Source of the DNA: Synanceia verrucosa
Lineage: Eukaryota > Chordata > Actinopteri > Perciformes > Synanceiidae
Assembly: GCA_029721515.1 (NCBI GenBank)
Contig: CM056556.1
Location: 6,572,501 to 6,636,500, forward strand
DNA length: 64,000 nt
Reading direction: 5' to 3'
Shown piece after piece: positions 13,829 through 26,169 of this stretch (positions within the stretch are counted from its first letter, which is position 1; the number at the start of each line of letters is the position of its first letter). The notes under the pieces were generated by a model. The model did no database searches and was not told the origin of the DNA. It saw only the letters and a list, made by a program, of their open reading frames with translations. The position numbers were made by a program, and so were the translations under genes.

Positions 13829-15769
13829 TTAGGGGAATAGGGAAGAACTGCTATGTTTACTGACTTGGTGAATCAGAGAACCACAGCAGAATTTAAACCA
13901 CCATTGATTGTTACGCCTAAATCAAATTTTAAAGTCTGCCCTTTGAGTTCTTTGGGGCTACATGTCTGAAACACTGAAGTGATAGAAGCCGAAATTCAGA
14001 GAAACACTTTTACGTATCTACACAAGAAATGAATCTTCAACAGAACACCAAATTTAAGTCAAATCCCTCAGTGCACATGTCCTTTTCTCATATTTACTGC
14101 CTCACTTCTCTCTTAATATCTCAGGGGACAACATAAAAGTGCAGAAAAAAGCCCTTCTTTTGTCTGTGTGTGTTTGAAGAGAGACACTCTCTTCTCCTCT
14201 TTTGATCAGTGGCGTGGTGACTCCTGATGGATCACGGCCCTGTGTGATCAATGAGGGCTCAGAGTGCAAAATGTGAAAGCAACTGAAGAAAAGCTTCCAG
14301 AAAGAAAGCAGGTAAGTCAGCAAGAAAGTGCTTTAATTTCCTTCTGTTCTAATTCAATTTACATAATGCACACACGTAATGTCTTAATACGCCATGAGAT
14401 ACTAGCATAACCTCTGTTTACTCTATTAGGTGCATTATTGCATGCATGTATGCACACACAAAATAATTTACAAAGAGATTGCAACAGCTGGCTTAATAAA
14501 GCCATGATGATAAATATTAGACATATTACCTACTAGACTCATTTATGCATACAAATATATATAGCCTCACATGCAAATTAAGAGACAAACACATAGATGT
14601 ACTGTATGCAAGCACACAAGATAAGTCAGGGACAGAGGTTGCAAAGGAGTTGAGGGGGTTAAAGCAGAGGAAAGCAAGCGAAATTTGCAATGCATCACAT
14701 TAGAGGCAGCAGTGGGATGGTTGGGCTGAGGTCTGGAAAGCAAGGTTTATATTCAGAGGAGGACAAATCTTGGCAGGCATGGAGTACCTATGGTAAGAGG
14801 CTTGGGGAGAAGCAGTAGGGGATCACATTGATGAGGAAGTCTAGGAAAGATGCGTGTGGGTGCAGGATTGTTGTCCTGTGGGGATGCTCTGTCTACAGCA
14901 GCGATATGGAGCTCAGACAGCGGATTAGTGTTTCTGCTCCATAATCAATTTGCTGTCTGGATCCCATTGCACATAACCCTAAAGACGCACTCCTTGCTTG
15001 ATCCTGCTAATTTTTTGTCCTTGTGCTCCCTCTACCAATTTCACATTATCTCCTTTTTAACCATCCAGCCTTTGTTTGTTTCCCCTTCAAACATTAAGCT
15101 CTCCAATTTCTACTGCTCAACCGCTGTAATAAACTCACGCAAGAAACTGTCCAGAATTCACTTTTATTGTTTCTATTTTTCTCCCACCAACCTCTCCAAA
15201 ACTTCCCTTCTTCTAGTATTTCTCTCTAAAATGTGTCATCTTGTGTCAACTAGACACAGTATATTCTGCACCCACTGCATTTTAGGGCAATACTAGTGGG
15301 ACATTGAGAGTAATTATATCAGTGTGTGTGTGTGCGTGAAAGTGTGGCGATGTAGAGGTTAACCTTGACCAAGGGCAAACTATTAGCTCCATTTCACCCT
15401 TGAGTCCAAACTCACTGCCATCTGCTCCAGAGCGCAGTTGTAATACTGGCTGACCAATCAATAACATATTACATGCTGGCACTTTACGCCAGCCATAGTC
15501 GTGACTTTCTTTGCGTAGCAAGGCACATTACACTCTAGAGAGGAAACACAGTACATTTCCCAGAAGCAGGCAGTGCTGCAATATCAATAGTGCAAAGTGA
15601 AATTAAAAAATAAATTTCCATTTGCTGAAAATATGCATGCTGTCCATGAAAAGTATATTTTGTGACACGCAGGGCTACTTTTGCATTCAGCCTTCATCGT
15701 ACATAAAAGTCTCACAGAAAATATGGTTCTTTCCTCTGAGGACAGATGTGCTGGCATTTGTTGAAGGTG

Positions 15770-15777
15770 TCTGTGTG

Positions 15778-15808
<31 letters not shown>
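15770..15808. repeat. (GT)n microsatellite
   Basis: A GT array with a single CG interruption, directly left of the exon-like segment at 15811. It would form that segment's polypyrimidine-like tract. Confidence 0.95.
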
Positions 15809-15810
15809 AG

Positions 15811-15928
15811 GGGAGGAGTACGTTGCGATGAAAGCCCAGAGAGACAGCCAGAGACAGCAGGTGGTGCTAGGAGAGCTCCTGCAGGGGCTGAAGGAGGCTC
15901 AGAGGTTTTCCTATCAACAGATCAATAA
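15811..15928 (+). other. Exon-like coding segment, unassigned coiled-coil-like protein
   Basis: A 118-nt segment is bounded by TAG| after a (GT)n tract and a GTGTGAG donor-like sequence. The frame is open, with 38 complete codons and two bases left at each end. The peptide starts EEYVAMKAQRDSQRQQ and continues LGELLQGLKEAQRFSYQQIN, a strongly helical, Gln/Glu/Leu-rich pattern unlike the low-complexity frames around it. I do not recognise the family. It lies downstream of trim44 on the opposite strand. It may be an internal exon of an unmapped gene or a chance frame; the acceptor is weak because its upstream tract is a GT repeat. Confidence 0.35.
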
Positions 15929-17612
15929 GTGTGAGACTGGGAGAGGACTATCCATTTCAGATTGTCTGACAAAGACTGAGATAAAGGTTAAGGATGTAGT
16001 CTGGGCTAAATGCGGCTGAAAAATAACATGCCTGCGTCAGTCCAGTCCAGTTTCTCAAAGTCCCTTACACATACCGACAGGCACTCATAATCAGCTTTGG
16101 CATGGTACTGTGCCGTATCAGAGGGCGAGACTTGACCCCACTAATGACACAACAGCTTGTCTTATTAAAGTGCCCATATACCATATACAGCATGCATGCA
16201 TATAAACACCCACGTACACACAGCTGCAGCCTGTCAACTACCGTCCATGTTGCTCTTATTGAAGCAGGCAGATTGTCACCTCCTCTGATTCCAGCAGGCA
16301 CACACAGATGAAAGCTACTAATTGCCTCGCTGGGGCATCGACGTGACTTGCATGTGACCGGATAGATTTGGAGAAATGGGAAGCTTATATGTGCATAGGT
16401 GACTGTGTTGGTAGTGAATTGGTGGGTTGCTTGAGCGAGTTATTATAAGATGGGAAAAAAATAAACTTGGAGGGTGTGAGTTAAACCTTGCTGTTATGAA
16501 AGCGTGAAAATAAATCATACTGGCTGTCTTACCTCGGTCTGGCCTCAATGTCGTGCTGAAAACAAAGAGAAAGGGAGAGAGAGACTTTAACATATTTGAA
16601 ATTTTTGCACAGGAATTGCAAAAAAACACATAAAAAGGTAAAGAACATAACTCACATCAGCTTGGTCTACAGCTGGTGGGGCTCTTACTCTGACCAATTA
16701 ATTTTCACTTTCATCCGCCAGTTGTGCTCACATATATTCATAAGCTTTTAATTAAAGGAGCAGTCTGGAACAAAGCAGCAAGCGAGCTGCAAACATTATT
16801 CATGTGCTGGCTTTTCTCTTTAATTGTGATTAGGCTTTAAAAGAATTTTCTGTGTCAAAATGATGGAAGTGATATGTCGACTGCCAGCATGTGACGGCGT
16901 TCCACAAACACTGCAAGCAGAAGATATATTCATGCGCCGAATGAAAAATTAAATTAGATTTCAGATTCTGTCAATCTGCAATTGATCTAAAAATACATTA
17001 TTTCACAAAGCCTACTGGTAAAATATAAATTATAGCACAAATCCATACTGGCATACTTAATATTTAGCAAGGCAAACACACAGCTCCAGTATCCGTGCAC
17101 TATATTGTCATGTATTATATCAAAACTACTTGTTTTGCCCTCCTTATTCTCAACGGGTGTATTTCCATTCGAGACCTTGGGCACAAGATGGTTATGTTAA
17201 CTTTAATATTCTGCCCAGCACTGAGTGTACTGTTGCACTGGACCTTGACTACCAGCACTGAGATGGCTGCGCCAGAAAGGGATTTCGACACTGTGTAACT
17301 AACAGTGTCTTGAAGGCAGTGGTTGCTTGGCAGCACAGCAGATGAGTGGAGGCTGTGGAGCACTGACTGGCTGTCTGCCTCACTGACTAAGACTTGGCTC
17401 TACATTTAATTAGCTGCAGATCTGGACAAATACATAGTTTCAAATATTGGAACTCAGAGATTCATCTTAGTTTACCTTGTCAAACACTTCAACAGACTTT
17501 GTCAATTTGTGAAATTGGTGTGCAGAGCTGACATTCACCACTAAAGCTCTCGTCTGGTTGCTGTAAGCCTGTCCTCTCTTTCTGTCTGACCTGTCATTAA
17601 TAGACTGCTGAC

Positions 17613-18005
17613 TAGGCCTGTCACAATAACACATTTTTCTGGATGACATATTGTCCCACAACTTCTTGCCAATAATATTGTCAACATTATTTTGAGACCG
17701 TTTTTCCACTAATCTAATGACAATATGGCATAATATTGCAAGTACACCCTTTCAAAAGCAATAAAATTTAATTTCTCACGAGTATTTAACATTGTAATTG
17801 GAATGTCATGAACTTTTAAATATCCCAAATAAATGAAACAAAACAAAAATATTTGCCACTACTATTCCCACTAATTTCCCGTTTGGCAGAGACGAGGAAA
17901 TCAAACAAGCATGCGCATGGCGATATACCAAGGCCGGAAAAATGATTGAGTTTGTTTTCATTTGTTGTGCAATTAATTGATTTGTTGATTATTGTGACAG
18001 GCCTA
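17613..18005 (+). mobile_element. hAT-like MITE (TAGGCCTGTCACAATAA ends)
   Basis: This 393-bp element has inverted ends TAGGCCTGTCACAATAA and TTATTGTGACAGGCCTA (the right copy reads ATTATTGTGACAGGCCTA). Flanks CTGCTGAC (17605-17612) and TTGCTGAC (18006-18013) form an 8-bp target duplication with one mismatch, which fits hAT. The AT-rich interior is noncoding. Confidence 0.75.
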
Positions 18006-18225
18006 TTGCTGACAGTGGCACCCAAAAGGAAGGTGACATATAAAAATCTTCTAGTTCAAGTCTGCTTTAAATTAAAACTGCAAATCCATTGTCTCTTATT
18101 TAAATACGCCAGCTTTTGTACATTAAGAACTCTTAAAGACAAAAGGTGACATATTTAATTACGTTGGTGAGCCAATAAGTGGACTGTTATGGGATATCAT
18201 TAATCAGGAGTTTCAGACTCTTTTT

Positions 18226-18372
18226 AAAGGGACAGAGTGAAGGATTTAACATCATCTAGTGTAGTCTGGTGGTTGCAGACTGTAACCAGCTGAGTAGCCC
18301 TCATATCACTCCTCTCTTTCCAAGAATATGGTAGCGTGAGCCGTGCATGATAATGATGCAAAATCTTGTTAA
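18226..18372. repeat. Dispersed percomorph-type repeat fragment
   Basis: The run AAAGGGACAGAGTGAAGGA, CATCTAGTG and GTTGCAGACTGTAACCAGCT, then CTCTTTCCAAG, resembles a repeat I know from percomorph genomes. Only a fragment is present and ends are not defined. It is one reason for suggesting a percomorph source. Confidence 0.4.
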
Positions 18373-19553
18373 TGCCCTTTGTCTCACTCAGACACCATCC
18401 TTACCACGTTACCGGAGTAAGCAAATTAAACTGCTGCATGAAACAGCAGTCCATTTGTGCTGTTGACTGAATGTGTTAGTAATGCATACTGCATATCTTT
18501 GATATTTGTTTGGATTGCATTATATTACAACAATGAAAATGCAATATTGTTATAGTCTCAGTGGTGTGCTTTGTTTTCAATTAAGACATTTTTACTGCCA
18601 AAGTGCGAAATTGGAAAAAAAAAAAATCTGCTGTTAGAAAGAAGCTGATGCCTACAGGGCTTTGTTCTGACTATAATTACCACAGTTACCTGCAACAGTT
18701 TAGCAGTATAGAGAAAAATCATACCTTCATAGCTGAATAATATCAGACTGAACTTATCTTATGCTACATTATTCATATGACCTGGGGCAGTTCAATCTAT
18801 ATAGTGAAAACATGAAAAATCTCAAAGTTCCTGTAAGAACAACCTAGACTTGTGGGCCTGTACTATCAAAAGATGCAACCCAAAGCTGCTCCATTCATAA
18901 TTTAAAAACCATACCAGCTTCATGAAACGATGTGCCCTTGAACTGTTACAATAAGAGCTGTATTTTAAAAGTGTGTGGCTAACTCTCCTTACTATGTTTT
19001 TGGCATACATTGCTAAGTTCAAGAAGTATATTTATTTTAAATTGCTTAAAATGAAACTAATCAAACATGCGTTAAATATTAAAAATGAACAAAAGCAAAA
19101 TAAAGCATGACTGGGAGAAAACTTTAGCACAGAGTTTCATCTCATTTAAAGGCAAAGCCACTGGGCAAAAGGCTGCACTGTTGCAAATCAGCCTCAAGCA
19201 TTTCACTGTGCTCTGCTTCATGATTGAGTCAAGGTTGGGTTAGAAACATCCAATGCCTGGCAGAGGAGGAAATTTGTTTTTGTTTTTTTGCACTATGTCA
19301 GACAGAAAGATCATTTCCTTCCCAGTGATGTAATGTTTTTTAATCACTGTATAGTCATCAGGAAACGTTAAAGTAAACACACTGTGTAGTTGTACAAATG
19401 CAAACCTACAGGCATACTGTACTGAAAACGTAGAGACTGAGTATTTTGATAATAAATAAAACAAATAGACTCAGATTGAGAAAAGTCTCTTAATATATTC
19501 TCCCTCTGGCTCTCACTGATTGGTCAATTTTCTCATCCCCGCTGACCCTCTTT

Positions 19554-19558
<5 letters not shown>

Positions 19559-19604
<46 letters not shown>
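19559..19604. repeat. (GT)n microsatellite
   Basis: About 23 uninterrupted GT units in noncoding DNA. Confidence 0.97.
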
Positions 19605-19605
<1 letters not shown>

Positions 19606-20185
19606 TACACCTTTGTCTTCCTGCAGCTGCATTAAAAGACAGAGGAGAGATTATTACCTGAACCAGCGGTAATTTGTTTGTTGACCTCAAGCAAGAAGAC
19701 TCACCTCAATTATGTGGTTTCGTCTTTGAGGAGCAGTTTAAAGGAAGGCTTTCATGCAGGTGAGAAACGTTTTACATCATACTTGCTTCTTTCCACAGGC
19801 TTGATATTCCTACAAAGCGGCAGCAATTGGTTTTCTGACTTTGCTCTGAAGCTGTTGGTCCTTCCTTTTCTTGTAAAAACTTGGAATCAAGGCACTAGTT
19901 CCAAAAAAAATTATGAAGGTTATGACTATACCTCTCCAGCAACCCAGATAAGGTTGTGTTTTAAGGCCCAGGCACAGCAAACCAACATCAAAGAACTAAC
20001 AGCAATTAATGCTGACTACTGCGTTGCCTCATGTTTTTGCAAAAAGTTGCCAACAGTTACTTCCACTTCTCTTCTTGTGCACTGATTTGCTTAAGCTGAA
20101 TAGGCAAACAGAGTGATTACTCACTCTATCCGAACATGGGACATGGGAAGACACCACAAAAACTAGGCCAACGGACACTCACCAA

Positions 20186-20978
20186 CAGAGTTGGGTACCA
20201 AACTTCGAAAGCTCTGATCCTATCGGTTATCAAAAAATGCGTAATTTTTTTCGTGCCGGTATTACGATACGGAAGCGTCTGTGAGCCATGCTCTCAGATG
20301 GCACTATGGACGGGGGGACATGTCCCCTTCAGATTCATAGTGACACAGATTCATCCTCCCACTTTCCCAGCATAAGGAGACAAACATTGCCGGTAAAACA
20401 GAGGATTAATGTCATTGCAGCAGCATTGGGAGCTCGGCATGTGTTTAGCCTAATGGTGCGTTCAGTTGTTATTGAATGTTGGAATTTCCAAGCTCCAAGT
20501 CAAAATTTAAATCAGAACCCCCGTGAAGTCAGCTTTCACCAACCAGATACAGAATTCATGCTAGCTACTACTGACGTAAACAGTAGCTACATGTTTTAAT
20601 GTACATCTGGAAGGCTGGGAAGCCCTAGGAGCACTCAACTTTGGGCTTACGTTGATCTGAGCTCCAAGTTCCGACTTCCAGTGAACACACCATAAGGGAA
20701 ACTCTCACTCCCCAGGGGTCCTAAAGAGGAACTGGAACTGTTGATGATCATCACAGCATTGTCTATTATGTCTACCATGATAAAGCCCAAATCACAAAAA
20801 AAACTTATTGAGTTGACAGTAATAATAATAATAACAATGAAGATGACAATGATTAAAGCCTTAGTTACACAAAAATAACTTACTGAGGTATCAAAAAAGT
20901 ATGGTTCTAGAACCGGAATCAAAACAAAAGTATCAAAATTGGCATCGTACCAAAAAAATTGAACAACACCCAGCCCTA
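20186..20978 (+). mobile_element. hAT-like non-autonomous element with 8-bp target duplication
   Basis: It is flanked by identical CTCACCAA (20178-20185 and 20979-20986). The ends are CAGAGTTGGGT and, inverted, TAGGGCTGGGT, hAT-type termini common in fish. Subterminal sequences contain repeated GTACC/GGTAT motifs on opposite strands. It has no transposase frame. A second element (20454-20692) is nested inside. Confidence 0.75.
20454..20692 (+). mobile_element. MITE with TAA target duplication (Harbinger-like), nested in the hAT element
   Basis: The ends TGGTGCGTTCA and TGAACACACCA are inverted repeats with one mismatch. Each is flanked by TAA (20451-20453, 20693-20695). A three-base TWA duplication suggests PIF/Harbinger, though that superfamily call is tentative. 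It is 239 bp long with no coding capacity. Confidence 0.6.
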
Positions 20979-22202
20979 CTCACCAACGGTCTGAATTTGG
21001 CTGACCATTGTCATGGTGTGTCTGGGCCTTTAGAGGAGGAAAAATAATAATAATAATAAAAAGAAAACAAAAGCTAATCAAACACAAGCAAACTGGTTCA
21101 ACATAAATCTACAGTACAAGACTTGTGGAACAACAATGGCTATAGAACATTGGTTAATTTAAAATATGAGCAGTGGTTACTTTCCCTCTTTTCTCTCAGC
21201 ATACTGTTATTAACACTTTTTGCTGGCAAGCCAAAACATCTTTGTGAGCTGAGCTCTGGTAATTTGAAAATATGATGCATTTTTTATCAAAACAATTACT
21301 GGTAGATTCATTAAAAACAGAAGTGTTTCAGCTCTAGTAACATAGACAACAAGTACCCTACAGAGTTCAGCAGAACTGCAGTAAAGAGGCAAGTGAATGA
21401 TTGTAGTTCAATGTGCCATCTGTAGACACTGCCACTGTGAGACAGACAGACTAACAGTGACGGAGTGAGAGAGCACGGAGGAGAATTAATGTTTTGAGCC
21501 AGTTGTTCTCTGGCTCCATGAGGCTCTCTGTCTACACATCATAAATGTTTTACCGAGGACAAAACAGCTGCAGGTGTTGGGTGAGGTCATGGGGATTTGA
21601 TGCAATGGCTGTTCTGGCACCCCCAGGTCCACTCACTTCAAATCTCAGACTACACATACAGCTAAACCCAACTCACTTTGAACATTAAAAAGCTACATCA
21701 TTGTTAAGTAAAGTGCTGCATAAGCCAATGTCTACACCTACGCCCTCCTCTCCTGTGACCGTGCATTTCCAAATAACACAGCCCACTCCAGCAATAACTT
21801 ACACACAGGAACAAACAGGGTAACCATCAGCATTCAATTAGGGCCTTAATGAACTTGGCCCACCATGGATTCATTTCTCAGCTAGAAAAGCAATCTGCAC
21901 AGCAGCTACCACCATTACTGCAGCCTCCCTGGACTTGCAGCATCACCAGGGAACACTCAAGCCTCCTTTTCCCCGACTGCGATGACATAAGTAGAGAGAG
22001 TGACAAATGGACCGATGGGATATTTTAATTTAGGATCTATAAGCAGTAAAAAGGTCCCTACTTCAATGTTCAAATGAGAGATGAGGGAGTGAAGTCCCGT
22101 AGAATCTTAAGTGGTGTAAATGTGTTGGCATGGATTCCACTTTTGGATGTTAATGTATCTACTGTACATGTATGGATTATATGGTGTCACTGAACACATG
22201 CT
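20979..22202. other. Noncoding DNA, possible trim44 3' flank or 3' UTR
   Basis: If the last exon at 22203-22241 is right, this stretch begins with any 3' UTR that runs past the first AATAAA. An (AAT)n-like run is near 21042-21058. No gene is seen. Confidence 0.5.
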
Positions 22203-22241
22203 TTATTCCTTCGACATGACAACCTCACTTTGACTAAGGGG
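22203..22241 (-). CDS. trim44: Candidate TRIM44 last coding exon (12 codons plus stop)
   Basis: On the minus strand a good acceptor (a pyrimidine-rich tract ending in ACATACCAG|) is followed in phase 0 by 12 codons, PLSQSEVVMSKE, and a TAA stop. The stop overlaps an AATAAA hexamer (22202-22207). Joining to the donor at 23798 would give a protein of 344 residues, the same length as human TRIM44 as I recall it. Against it: the exon is tiny, I know no conserved sequence to confirm it, and the AATAAA is too close to the stop to be the main poly(A) signal unless the 3' UTR is extremely short. Other last exons within 15-23 kb cannot be excluded. Confidence 0.35.
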   Translation of the reverse strand, partial: PLSQSEVVMSKE

Positions 22242-23797
22242 CTGGTATGTAAAAAGAAAATGGACAGTGCACCCAGCTGCTGTGTTCATGGCTAGAAAAC
22301 ACTTTTGCCAGAGGACAAACTGTTACACTTCTGTTTCTTCAGCCTATAGGATTTATTTGCATCTATCTGTGTCTCACTGATGATGTTGACCCAGATGAAT
22401 ACAGACTGCCTTTCCTTTCATTTGGAACAAAACTCTGTATAGTAGCACCTGTTTACCATAATCATTTTTGCCATAATGACAATGCAGCAGATGCCACAGT
22501 CATTAGAACGATAATGCACGCATCCACCCTGCTTAGATGTCCATAAGCAAGGCACCGGACTCTTACTGGCGTGAATATTCATAATATTTATAAGTCAGCG
22601 CACATCACAAGCAAATGAAAGCAGGTTGAGATGTCACAGACTGTGCTATGTTAGAAAGTATAAATAACAATGTATTGCATGCACTGTAAAGTTGTACTAG
22701 CATTCTGCTGGCTGGAAAAGTTATTTATAATATTTAAATCATTAGTGTCCAGTTTTACAAATCTGCCCTTAATAGCAACTTTAGCACCGTGTTTAAAGTT
22801 TATACTAATTAATCATCAACACAGTTTGCTGGTATTCTTTCAAAATGCATGTCAGCTTTGCTCAAATATGGGCCTTCAGCTCGGATGCAAGCTGAGACTA
22901 TCTAGATTAAGTTACTTGCTGCCCAGTTCTAACCAACTTTACCACCTGGTCAGACAAATTCACCTAAGTAAAAGTGCCATACATGTATATGTATTGTGTT
23001 GCTGAGATATTTACTAAATGAGCAGGCTAAACAGCTAACCTTTCCTATCTTGAAATACTCATACCTCGAGAGGCGGTAATGCGTGACTGTAGAGTTCAGA
23101 CTGACCTCAGTCCAACATCAAATGACAATGAAGAAGAGTTGCTCCGAGGGCTTGTCAATTACAATGAGGGTACACTGTTTGTCAATGTGTTAATCCAAAG
23201 TGGCCAAAAGCGCTTATATTTAGTTTTGTCCTACTTTCCTGGGAGGAGGGCGAGCAGAGGCACTTAGCACATTCAGCCAGAGCAAACCCCAGCACTGCGA
23301 GTCACAGCACCTGGCGCTGGGTCTAACCTGTGTAACGGCTGCTTCAGAAAGTTCCTCGGATCAAAGCCCCAGTGCTGAGGGTTACGTTGGCTGAATTCAA
23401 GTTATTACAGCTCCAGTAACTGAAAGTTTGTCTCTGGGAAGTGCTGCACACTCTCCTCCAAGCCAAATAGTTTCTTGGTGATGGCAAGGACAAATTTATT
23501 CTGTATTCTGTTTTCTTGTTCTGTCATTTTGGATTTAATACCATAAAACTATCACATGGACTATACAGCTTCCTATATGTAAAGCAACAGTATGGAGATA
23601 AGAAGGTGAGAAATGGTGAGTTTCGCAGTCCAAGCTTTAAACATCCCAATGTATAAATTATGCCACGCTGAATGTCAGACACAATGGGCTTCTCTGACAT
23701 TATCAATGTGCTTGCCTTTCTATCTACACTTACTGTAGTGCTGATAGTAATGAAAAGAAGTAAAATGAGGACATTTAGGAAGAAAGGTTCTCCTCAC
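22242..23797 (-). other. trim44 intron before the candidate last exon
   Basis: Starts at the good donor GTGAGG (23797) and, in the favoured model, ends at the acceptor next to 22241. No other features are supported within it. Confidence 0.4.
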
Positions 23798-24082
23798 CTG
23801 CACTCTGTGGGCTGGTCCTGCTACGAGGGCGTCTGCTGCCACCACAGGACCTATTGCCTCAGCCTGTTCCAGCAGGCAAAGCTGGTGTGTGATGTTGGCC
23901 ATCTCTTCCTGCAGACGCTCCGTCTGAACAGAGATCTCCGCGATTTTCTCAGCAGCGGATGCAGTCAGGAAGGCCTCTTTGAGGTCTACCAGGTGAAGGG
24001 TCCTCCTCTCCTCCAGGCGCACCAGTCTGCGGAGCTCATCAAACTGAGTGTTCACATAGGCCTCGAGCTCCTCTGTTGACAA
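23798..24082 (-). CDS. trim44: TRIM44, third coding exon (coiled coil)
   Basis: This 285-nt exon (95 codons, phase 0) encodes residues 238-332, starting LSTEELEAYVNTQFDELRRL after acceptor TATCTTAG| and ending AHRVQ at donor CAG|GTGAGG. The segment TLHLVDLKEAFLTASAAEKI aligns by eye with the human TRIM44 helix ALHLVDIQEAMATAHVTEIL, which is strong evidence for identity. The pattern is a long amphipathic coiled coil rich in Glu, Leu and Arg, ending with LEQAEA and then a short Ala/Val/Gly tail. An 8-kb intron separates it from the second exon. Reading through the donor would add about 25 unrelated residues to a stop, which seems less likely than splicing. Confidence 0.88.
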
Positions 24083-25686
24083 CTAAGATATTGAGATGAG
24101 GTACAAGAGACGGAGAGCATGAGTGAAGTTAAGTTGAGGAAGTTCACAAGTTAGCAAGATACTCGGCTGCCGTTTTAAATTGACATAAATGAACTACTTC
24201 ACTGTAGCTATGAGATACTGAGATGATCTTGGAATAGAGAAGCGGACATAAACTGAAAAACAAATCAGCAAAAATAGAAATGAACATCCAGATGCTAGAT
24301 AGAGAAACACATATGGAATGACTTTGACATGGGGATACTATTTCCATAAGCCCACTGGTCTCTGTCATGCAGTAGCTATACCGATAGCACGAATCCCCCC
24401 GTTAAACTCCATGCATCCCATCTGTAGACAGAGACCTCAGAGTCTCTTCTACCACAGCGAGCCATCTGTTTGGTTTGCAGGGAAACCAACTGCTCACTGA
24501 AATACCCTTTTCAATCCATTTCTCTGTTCCCTGATGAAGCACTCTTTAGCTATGACTCATTAGGTTAAAACACCTAAATAAACCGTTGCCTCCCTACAAT
24601 CGTTCCCGCTGAGATTACTCCACCTCCAACACAGATGCTTCGAAGCCCTGTCATGATATTTGCTCCTGAATATATTATAATCCCTTCAATCTATGAACAG
24701 CAGCTGCTTGGTCTCCCTTCTTCCCTTGAGCTGAACTTCACCCTCTTCCTTTCCTATCTATTTTATCTTGATTCTCTCCGCCTCCATGTCTCCAGTGAAG
24801 CAAGGAGCCATTAGTCTTTACAGAGGTTGGCAGAGCCATGGCCCTTAGGGGCCCAAAGTTTTATCATGTATATGCCATTTCTGCACAAGCAATCAGATTC
24901 TCCAAATTGGCCATTAAACCAAGCGAAAGGAGTAACATTTTTTAATTTACTTTTTTGTATGAGCAGAGAAAAACGTACACATTGTTCATTCTGAATCAGA
25001 GACTTGGTTAACACCTAATTGGAGTTGTTTTCTCTTTTTGCTTCACCAAATCAATACCCTGAATATATGTCTGATGAATTAAGAACAAGCAAGACTATAA
25101 CCACCTTGAATTAGCAACGTGTTACATTCCTTGTCAAGTAAAAATGTGCCTGTGAATGAAAGATTGGAGTGAATATGGAGCTAAACATTGTTTTCCAAAT
25201 CTATCTTTCTTCAGGAGTTCTTGTACTTCAATGCACAGAGCAATATAGGTTAAATATAACAAATCCTGCTAAATTACAGTGTAGGTTGATTAAATCTTGA
25301 AGAGGACTCATCAGTTTAGACATAAGCAGGGAACACTTAAAAAACACATTAAGAAATGACAGGTCATTTACAAGCTCATAGGACAAGAATTTAATGCTTA
25401 GGCTGTTGCTCATGTTTTCATGTGCCAGGCTTCCTGCTCTGACTGGCTTTGACTGAGGTGTCATGGAAACCGTGACGGATCAGCATATTCAATATTCAAG
25501 TCCACTTCCACTGCAACTTGATGACTTCAAGCCAAACTATGTTGACTTCCAAAGTATGAAATTATATAATCATACTTGGATTGGCAGTAACTCGTACTTG
25601 TGCTGCAAAAGGGCGCAGACCTTCACTCATGAATGTCTCTGGTTTCATTTCACTTTATGTGGCATCATTTTATCTACACTAATAAG

Positions 25687-26094
25687 CAGTGGTGTAGTCT
25701 GGTTTATTCTAGCGAGTATACTCCGACTCTGTGTGGCTGCATATACTCTGCAGGGATTTTAGCCCCTTGAAAAGAAATGTTACTGGTCACCCCTCAGTAG
25801 AAAATTTCGACCCTGTTTAACATAAAACTATGCATTTTAGTGATATTTTTGACTATAATTTGTGAAAAGAACAACATGACAGTTGCTTGGTAGGGGAAGC
25901 ACTAAAAGAATAACTTATATGAGATAAGTTAATCTCATATTAACTTACATAAGTTAATATGAGAAGAAAAGTGAGCTAGCTAATAAACTACAGATAAAGT
26001 TAGGAATAGCTAACAGGCTAATGTTCCAGAACTGTCTTCTAGTGGGTATACGGCGTATAACTGTGTATCATGAAGAGTTTAGACTACACCACTG
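25687..26094 (+). mobile_element. hAT-like MITE with perfect 8-bp duplication
   Basis: It is flanked by identical CTAATAAG (25679-25686, 26095-26102). The ends CAGTGGTGTAGTCT and AGACTACACCACTG are a perfect 14-bp inverted repeat. It is 408 bp, noncoding, and lies in the trim44 intron. It contains a compact double palindrome at 25917-25963. Confidence 0.85.
25917..25963. repeat. Overlapping perfect hairpins inside the MITE
   Basis: ATATGAGAT (25917-25925) is complemented by ATCTCATAT (25932-25940). CTCATATTAACTTA (25934-25947) is complemented by TAAGTTAATATGAG (25950-25963) with only two bases between. The two hairpins overlap and so exclude each other. Confidence 0.85.
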
Positions 26095-26169
26095 CTAATA
26101 AGCCATTCATTACATACATATGATTAAAGAGAATTCTGAATCTGCATATTCTGTTTTGTTGCATTTCAG

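Larger units (their letters stand above)
13829..17612. other. Noncoding DNA with one exon-like segment
   Basis: Only the 15811-15928 segment and its GT array stand out. The 148-codon plus-strand frame at 14850 has no domain, a poor composition and no splice or promoter support. Confidence 0.55.
18006..20185. other. Noncoding DNA
   Basis: Contains the repeat at 18226-18372 and the GT array at 19559-19604. Nothing else is supported. Confidence 0.6.

Noticed and set aside
14850..15296. A 148-codon plus-strand frame
   Set aside because: Ser/Leu/Phe-rich chance translation of AT-rich DNA, with no domain or splice support.
19678..20085. A 135-codon plus-strand frame
   Set aside because: No motif, poor composition and no gene context.
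1..22000. ldlrad3 exons expected from human gene order
   Set aside because: No Cys-rich SDE-type LDL-receptor repeat was seen on the minus strand.
23720..23797. Read-through extension of trim44 exon 3 to a stop
   Set aside because: A good GTGAGG donor precedes it and the added residues are unlike any TRIM44 tail.
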